Positions 7,871 to 11,243 of a DNA stretch of 11,243 nt are shown in pieces (position 1 is the first letter of the stretch; each line of letters begins with the position of its first letter). Both the position numbers and the translations under genes were made by a program. The notes under the pieces are model-generated. The model was not told where the DNA came from. It ran no database searches and worked only from the letters and a program-made list of their open reading frames with translations. Origin of the DNA: Bacillota bacterium (GTDB lineage Bacteria > Bacillota > Dethiobacteria > DTU022); the NCBI GenBank assembly GCA_012727685.1, contig JAAYGO010000067.1, positions 1 through 11,243 of the forward strand, written 5' to 3'.

Positions 7871-8461
7871 TCACTCCAGTACCCCTTTCGTTGAGAGAAC
7901 GCCGTCATATCCGCCCCGTTTGGAGGCGGCCTCGCTCAGTGCCCGCGCCGCTGCCTTAAAAGAAGCTTCCACCAGGTGATGCTTATTCCGGCCGTGCTCC
8001 ATTTTAAGATGTAAATTTAGACGTCCTTCATTCACAAAGGCCTGCCAGAACTCTAAGAACAGCTCCGGATCCAGGGTGCCCACCGGTCCCGGCGGCAGGG
8101 GCATGGCGTAATGCAGGAAGGGGCGCCCGGACAGGTCCACGGCGGCCATGACCAGGGCGTCGTCCATGGGCACGGCGCTAAAGCCGTAGCGTTTAATCCC
8201 CGCCTTGTCGCCCAGCGCTTCATGAAAAGCGCGGCCGAGGCAGAGCCCGATATCCTCCACGAGATGGTGCGGCTCCACCGCCAGGTCACCCTTCGCCTCC
8301 AGGGTCAGATCAAAAAAACCATGCCGGCACCACAGGGTGAGCATGTGATCCAGAAAGGCAACCCCGCTTTGCAGAGCCGCCCGGCCGCTGCCGTCCAGGT
8401 TAAGCTCCAGGCTTACCGCCGTCTCCAGGGTTGTCCGCTCCACTTTGGCTTTCCGCGCCAT
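7871..8461 (-). CDS. hisB: Imidazoleglycerol-phosphate dehydratase
   Basis: HisB dehydrates imidazole glycerol phosphate to imidazole acetol phosphate in a manganese-dependent 24-mer. This is the monofunctional form of 196 residues, without the phosphatase domain found in enterobacteria, which agrees with a separate PHP phosphatase in the operon. Motifs are FLDHMLTLWCRHG (37-48), HHLVED (65-70) and HGRNKHHLVEASFKA (156-170), carrying the paired His and Glu metal ligands. Two in-frame ATGs compete: 8467 abuts the AGGGGGG ribosome site with no spacing, whereas 8461 lies 6 bp beyond it, so 8461 (MARKAKVERTT) is preferred. The first 62 bp overlap the 3' end of hisD in another frame, implying coupled translation. 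Confidence 0.96.
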   Translation of the reverse strand: MARKAKVERTTLETAVSLELNLDGSGRAALQSGVAFLDHMLTLWCRHGFFDLTLEAKGDLAVEPHHLVEDIGLCLGRAFHEALGDKAGIKRYGFSAVPMDDALVMAAVDLSGRPFLHYAMPLPPGPVGTLDPELFLEFWQAFVNEGRLNLHLKMEHGRNKHHLVEASFKAAARALSEAASKRGGYDGVLSTKGVLE

Positions 8462-9734
8462 TTTCATCCCCCCTGATTGTCACCGCCCTGGCGTGGCCGG
8501 CAAGGCTTTCGGCTTCAGCCAGGATTTCGATGGAGGGCGCCGCCTCCCGCAGCGCCTCCGCGGTATAGCTTAGCACATGTGATATTTTCATGTAATCGGC
8601 CACCCCGAGCGGTGAAGCGTAGCGCGCAGCTCCGCCTGTCGGCAAGACATGATTGGAGCCCGCCCAGTAATCGCCCAGCGATTCGGGTGTATAGGGGCCG
8701 ATAAAGATGGCACCGGCGTTTTCGATGCAATCGAGATAGCGCCAGGCATCGGCCAGGTGCAGCTCCAGGTGCTCCGGGGCGATCCGGTTGACCACGGGCC
8801 AGGCCTCCGCCAGGGTATCGACGAGGATCACTGCTCCCTGCTCTTTTAAGGCGCGGGCTGCAATTTCCCGCCTAGGCAGTCCGTCAAGCTGCCGCCTGAG
8901 CTCCGTTTTTACCGCTTCGGCCAGGCGGCGGGAGCAGGTAACCAGAAGCGGCCGTGCCAGGGGATCGTGTTCGGCCTGGGCCAACAGATCGGCGGCTATA
9001 AAAGCCGGCTTGGCCCCGTCGTCGGCAACAATTAAGACTTCGCTGGGGCCGGCCAGGGCATCGATCCCCACCTGCCCGAAAAGCTGCTGCTTGGCCAGGG
9101 TGACGTAAAGGTTGCCCGGACCGACGATCTTCTGCACCGCCGGCACGCTCTCCGTACCAAAAGCAAGGGCGGCGATAGCCTGCGCGCCGCCGATTTTGTA
9201 GACCCCCGTCGCCCCCGCAATCCGGGCGGCCAGCAAAGTCAGCGCATTGACCTTCCCCTCCGGCCCCGGCGGAGTGGCCACAATGATCTGCTCAACGCCC
9301 GCCACCCGGGCGGGCACCACCGTCATCAGCACCGAAGAGGGGTAGGCGGCCCGTCCTCCCGGCACATAGGCGCCCACCGATCGAAGCGGTTTCACCCGCT
9401 GGCCGATTATGTAACCGGGTCCCGCCTCCCACCAGGAGCTTGCCAACTGCCGGCGGTGGAAACGTTCAATATTATCCCGGGCCTGCCCTAGCGCATTCTT
9501 CAACTCCGCGGGCACTGCCGCTTCCGCCGCGGCGAATTCTGCTTCGGTCACCAGAAAGCTCTCCAGGGAAACCCCGTCATAGCGCTGCGCAAATTCCCGC
9601 AAGGCGGCATCGCCCCGGCGGCGCACCGCGTCAATGATCAGGCGCACCTGTTCGCGCTCCGCCTCATACCCGGCGAGGGGCGAAAGTTTTACTGTCTCAA
9701 AATATTGCTCGGCATTGTATACAGGAAGGGGCAT
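8400..9734 (-). CDS. hisD: Histidinol dehydrogenase
   Basis: HisD performs the last two steps of histidine synthesis, oxidising histidinol to histidine with two NAD. The 444-residue protein is slightly longer than the usual 425-435. Zn ligands by alignment to the family are Q253 and H256 (QAEHDPLA), D355 (GDYWAGSNHVLPT) and H414 (GHARAV); the catalytic pair is E321-H322 (APEHLEL). The NAD region includes VGAYVPGG (120-127) and IVGPGN (203-208). The ATG at 9734 has GGGAG 6 bp upstream. The core ends near residue 421. The last 23 residues (a Gly, Asp and Glu-rich tail) are encoded in and just before the overlap with hisB and look like a secondary extension. It is the first gene of the minus-strand cluster; hisG, which commonly precedes it, is not there. 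Confidence 0.97.
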   Translation of the reverse strand: MPLPVYNAEQYFETVKLSPLAGYEAEREQVRLIIDAVRRRGDAALREFAQRYDGVSLESFLVTEAEFAAAEAAVPAELKNALGQARDNIERFHRRQLASSWWEAGPGYIIGQRVKPLRSVGAYVPGGRAAYPSSVLMTVVPARVAGVEQIIVATPPGPEGKVNALTLLAARIAGATGVYKIGGAQAIAALAFGTESVPAVQKIVGPGNLYVTLAKQQLFGQVGIDALAGPSEVLIVADDGAKPAFIAADLLAQAEHDPLARPLLVTCSRRLAEAVKTELRRQLDGLPRREIAARALKEQGAVILVDTLAEAWPVVNRIAPEHLELHLADAWRYLDCIENAGAIFIGPYTPESLGDYWAGSNHVLPTGGAARYASPLGVADYMKISHVLSYTAEALREAAPSIEILAEAESLAGHARAVTIRGDENGAESQSGADNPGDGGKPGA

Positions 9735-9790
9735 CGTCTACTCCCGCTCCGGAAAAGCCAATAGGCGCACCGGTAATCATGTTGACTAGC

Positions 9791-9820
9791 ATTTTATCAC
9801 GCCCTTTGCGCAGATGTCAA
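9791..9820 (-). promoter_or_regulatory. Probable sigma-A promoter for the his cluster
   Basis: Read on the minus strand, TTGACA (9820 to 9815) is followed after 18 bp by TAAAAT (9796 to 9791). The first hexamer is a perfect consensus and the second matches five of six. Transcription would start near 9784, giving a leader of about 50 nt before the hisD ATG. That leader is too short for a T-box or attenuator, so no RNA-level histidine control is visible here. Confidence 0.7.
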
Positions 9821-9909
9821 TTTTATCCGGAATGCAGGGCAACGGCTCGGAACCGGAACCCCCCACATTACTTGGGACCGCCCTTGGCAAGCAAGAGAGC
9901 AAAAACATA

Positions 9910-9938
9910 TTTACATGATTCGATTTGGCGTGTATAAT
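9910..9938 (+). promoter_or_regulatory. Probable sigma-A promoter for arsR-hgcA
   Basis: TTTACA (9910-9915) and TATAAT (9933-9938) are separated by exactly 17 bp, a near-consensus pairing. Transcription would start at about 9944-9946, roughly 30 nt before the arsR start codon. It points away from the hisD promoter, so the 239-bp intergenic region is divergent. Confidence 0.8.
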
Positions 9939-9940
9939 AG

Positions 9941-9964
9941 TCATATCGATGTTTCTAGATTTGA
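9941..9964. promoter_or_regulatory. Candidate ArsR operator (imperfect inverted repeat)
   Basis: TCATATCGA (9941-9949), six bases, then TAGATTTGA (9956-9964) form an inverted repeat with seven of nine positions matching. It begins just after the -10 box, covers the predicted transcription start and reaches into the arsR ribosome site (GAGGTG, 9963-9968). ArsR/SmtB repressors typically bind such imperfect palindromes at or near their own promoters. Binding by the adjacent protein is inferred. Confidence 0.5.
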
Positions 9965-9973
9965 GGTGCCGAG

Positions 9974-10327
9974 TTGGAAGACTATTTAAAGTACGCTAGA
10001 ATATTCAAGGCGCTGGGGGAACCTAAAAGGGCCATGATCGTGGATATGCTCTCCTGCGGGGAACTTTGCGCATGCATGATTTTAGAGAAATTTGAGATGT
10101 CTCAATCGACGCTTTCTCACCACATGAAGCTCCTGTGCGAATGCGGGCTGGTCAAGGCCAGGGAACAGGGCAAATGGACCTATTACTCGCTGGACATGGA
10201 TACTATCAACAGTACAAGGCAATTCTTGTGTAACATCACCTCTGATAAAGAAAATTGCATCTGCAAAGAAGATGCGGACCGTGGTAAAGGATGCGATGAA
10301 TGCGATGAAAACGATGAAAATGATTGA
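9974..10327 (+). CDS. arsR: ArsR/SmtB-family metalloid-responsive repressor
   Basis: This is a 117-residue winged-helix dimeric repressor that is expected to leave DNA when it binds As(III), Sb(III) or another thiophilic metal. The sensor motif ELCAC places Cys32 and Cys34 where R773 ArsR has its ELCVCDLC cysteines; the third (Cys37) is Leu here. Cys28 could contribute a ligand. The recognition helix is about 43-54 (SQSTLSHHMKLL) and the wing is GKWTYYSL (66-73). The C-terminal tail is unusual: CxC (95, 97), CxxC (107, 110) and an acidic DE/ND repeat, which could form a second metal site. The start is TTG at 9974, with GAGGTG 5 bp upstream; no ATG is available nearby. The 3' end overlaps hgcA by 32 bp. 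Family is certain; the true inducer (As, Sb, Hg or other) is not. Confidence 0.92.
   Translation: MEDYLKYARIFKALGEPKRAMIVDMLSCGELCACMILEKFEMSQSTLSHHMKLLCECGLVKAREQGKWTYYSLDMDTINSTRQFLCNITSDKENCICKEDADRGKGCDECDENDEND
10294..10320 (+). repeat. 9-bp tandem repeat across the arsR end and hgcA start
   Basis: CGATGAATG, CGATGAAAA and CGATGAAAA follow one another at 10294-10320. In the arsR frame they encode the Asp-Glu-rich tail; in the hgcA frame each unit supplies an in-frame ATG (10296, 10305, 10314; also 10320). The unit is three codons, so copy-number change would keep both frames while moving start codons relative to the ribosome site. Confidence 0.7.
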
Positions 10328-11243
10328 TGATCAGTCCTGCTGCTGTCCTGCTGATAATTGTTGCAGCACGCAGTCCATCACGCCGTATGACAAAAATGAT
10401 GAATGGATAACGGGTGAAATATTCACTCCGAGAGGCCGCGTGCCTGTGGTTTCAACAAATCTCCGCTTCAAAGACAGGCTCGGAGCGTGGAAAGTGCGCT
10501 GGGGTATCGGCAGGATGAATTACAAAATCAGGCCGGGACTCTATGCTGTAGGCAAGCCCGGCCGCGCCTCCCCGGTGCTGGTCAGCGCAAACTATAAGCT
10601 TACTTTTGATCTCTTGAGGAAAGAGTTGTCGGGCCTGGACTGCTGGATCTTGATCCTCGATACAAAGGGCATCAATGTCTGGTGTGCCGCAGGCAAAGGC
10701 ACCTTCGGAACCGCTGAACTGGTGGGCCGCATATCGAAAACCGGGCTGTCCGGGATCGTATCGCACAGGAAATTGGTGCTGCCGCAGCTGGGTGCGACCG
10801 GTGTGAGCGCCTACGAAGTGACCAGGCAAACCGGTTTTTCTATAGTCTACGGACCGGTGAGAGCAAAGGATCTAAAGGCCTTTCTCGCTTCAGGCTTCAA
10901 AGCTACCGAAGAAATGCGCACCGTGCAATTTACGATCTGGGACAGACTGGTTCTCACTCCGGTGGAGCTGGTGGCTGCCGCAAAGTCTTCACTTTTCGTT
11001 TTTGGAGTCTTGTTTCTCATAAACCTGTTTGCTGCAAGGCCTTTCGGGCTCTCAGATTTTATTGCCTATACGGGTGCCGTGCTAACAGGAACGGTCATCA
11101 CGCCCCTGCTTCTTCCCCTGATCCCCGGCAAGGCCTTCTCCTGGAAGGGCTGGCTGCTGGGGCTGTTATGGACGCTGGGATTTATCTGGCATCGCGGCTG
11201 GCTTGTTTCCGGATTCTTGCCTCTTGCCATAGGCTATTTGCTG
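10296..11243 (+). CDS. hgcA: Mercury methylation corrinoid protein HgcA (partial, C-terminus beyond window)
   Basis: HgcA is a membrane-anchored corrinoid protein that transfers a methyl group from methyl-cobalamin to Hg(II), making methylmercury; the 2[4Fe-4S] ferredoxin HgcB re-reduces it. The frame is open from 10296 to the right edge (316 codons). The signature is NVWCAAGK at 127-134, followed by GTFGT, with Cys130 the expected lower-axial cobalt ligand (Cys93 in strain ND132). ANYKLTFDLLR (98-108) precedes it, as in the CdhD-like corrinoid domain. Hydrophobic segments follow at about 232-250, 257-278, 285-300 and 304 to the edge, with the fifth missing. ATG 10296 is preferred because AAAGG lies 5 bp upstream; ATGs at 10305, 10314 and 10320 are alternatives. 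The N-terminus carries CCC (15-17) and CC (22-23). The membrane tail argues against CdhD itself. hgcB is expected next. Confidence 0.93.
   Translation, partial: MNAMKTMKMIDDQSCCCPADNCCSTQSITPYDKNDEWITGEIFTPRGRVPVVSTNLRFKDRLGAWKVRWGIGRMNYKIRPGLYAVGKPGRASPVLVSANYKLTFDLLRKELSGLDCWILILDTKGINVWCAAGKGTFGTAELVGRISKTGLSGIVSHRKLVLPQLGATGVSAYEVTRQTGFSIVYGPVRAKDLKAFLASGFKATEEMRTVQFTIWDRLVLTPVELVAAAKSSLFVFGVLFLINLFAARPFGLSDFIAYTGAVLTGTVITPLLLPLIPGKAFSWKGWLLGLLWTLGFIWHRGWLVSGFLPLAIGYLL

Noticed and set aside
9871..9885. GGGACCGC, which recalls part of a T-box element
   Set aside because: It is on the wrong strand for the his cluster, matches the conserved T-box poorly, and no specifier stem or terminator is present.
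9832..9918. Short plus-strand frame of 28 codons starting at ATG in the hisD-arsR intergenic region
   Set aside because: It has no convincing ribosome site, and its 3' end runs into the -35 box of the arsR promoter, so it would not be transcribed from it.
10452..10829. Minus-strand open frame of 125 codons
   Set aside because: It is antisense to the corrinoid-binding core of hgcA, whose motifs are unmistakable, and it resembles no known protein.
1..11243. CRISPR arrays, insertion sequences, tRNA or rRNA genes
   Set aside because: No regularly spaced repeats, transposase-like frames, terminal inverted repeats or cloverleaf-type sequences were seen.

Overview
The window looks like part of the chromosome of a GC-rich anaerobic Firmicute in the Clostridia. 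The evidence is the separate secD and secF genes, a 267-residue Amj-type flippase, a PHP-type (Bacillus-like) histidinol phosphatase instead of an HAD one, strong GGAGG-type ribosome sites, and a mercury-methylation gene. The genus cannot be read from the sequence.

Layout. From 9734 down to 1 every gene lies on the minus strand. In order of transcription these are hisD, hisB, hisA, hisI, a PHP-family histidinol-phosphatase gene, an amj-like lipid II flippase, aroC, aroB, an HD-domain phosphohydrolase, secD and secF (cut by the left edge). Gaps are short (0 to 135 bp) and several genes overlap. A consensus-like promoter (TTGACA, 18 bp, TAAAAT) sits about 60 bp upstream of hisD. The stretch therefore reads as one long co-directional cluster for histidine synthesis, the last steps of chorismate synthesis, lipid II export and protein export. 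The two longest internal gaps after the his genes (3631-3742 and 2392-2526) could hold further promoters. The his set is incomplete: hisG, hisH, hisF, hisE and hisC are absent, so they must lie elsewhere if the pathway works.

To the right, a 239-bp divergent intergenic region separates hisD from a plus-strand pair. The first gene is an ArsR/SmtB-family repressor with the ELCAC metalloid-binding motif, starting at TTG. The second overlaps its 3' end and runs off the right edge. Its product carries the sequence NVWCAAGK followed by GTFGT and then hydrophobic segments, which is the signature of HgcA, the corrinoid protein that methylates mercury. The partner ferredoxin gene hgcB would be expected just past the edge.

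The arsR-hgcA pair has its own strong promoter (TTTACA, 17 bp, TATAAT). An imperfect 9-6-9 inverted repeat covers the probable transcription start and touches the arsR ribosome site, as expected for an autoregulated ArsR operator. The pair is visibly more AT-rich than the his/aro cluster, consistent with separate ancestry. Arsenic- or thiophilic-metal-responsive control of mercury methylation is the most interesting system in the window.
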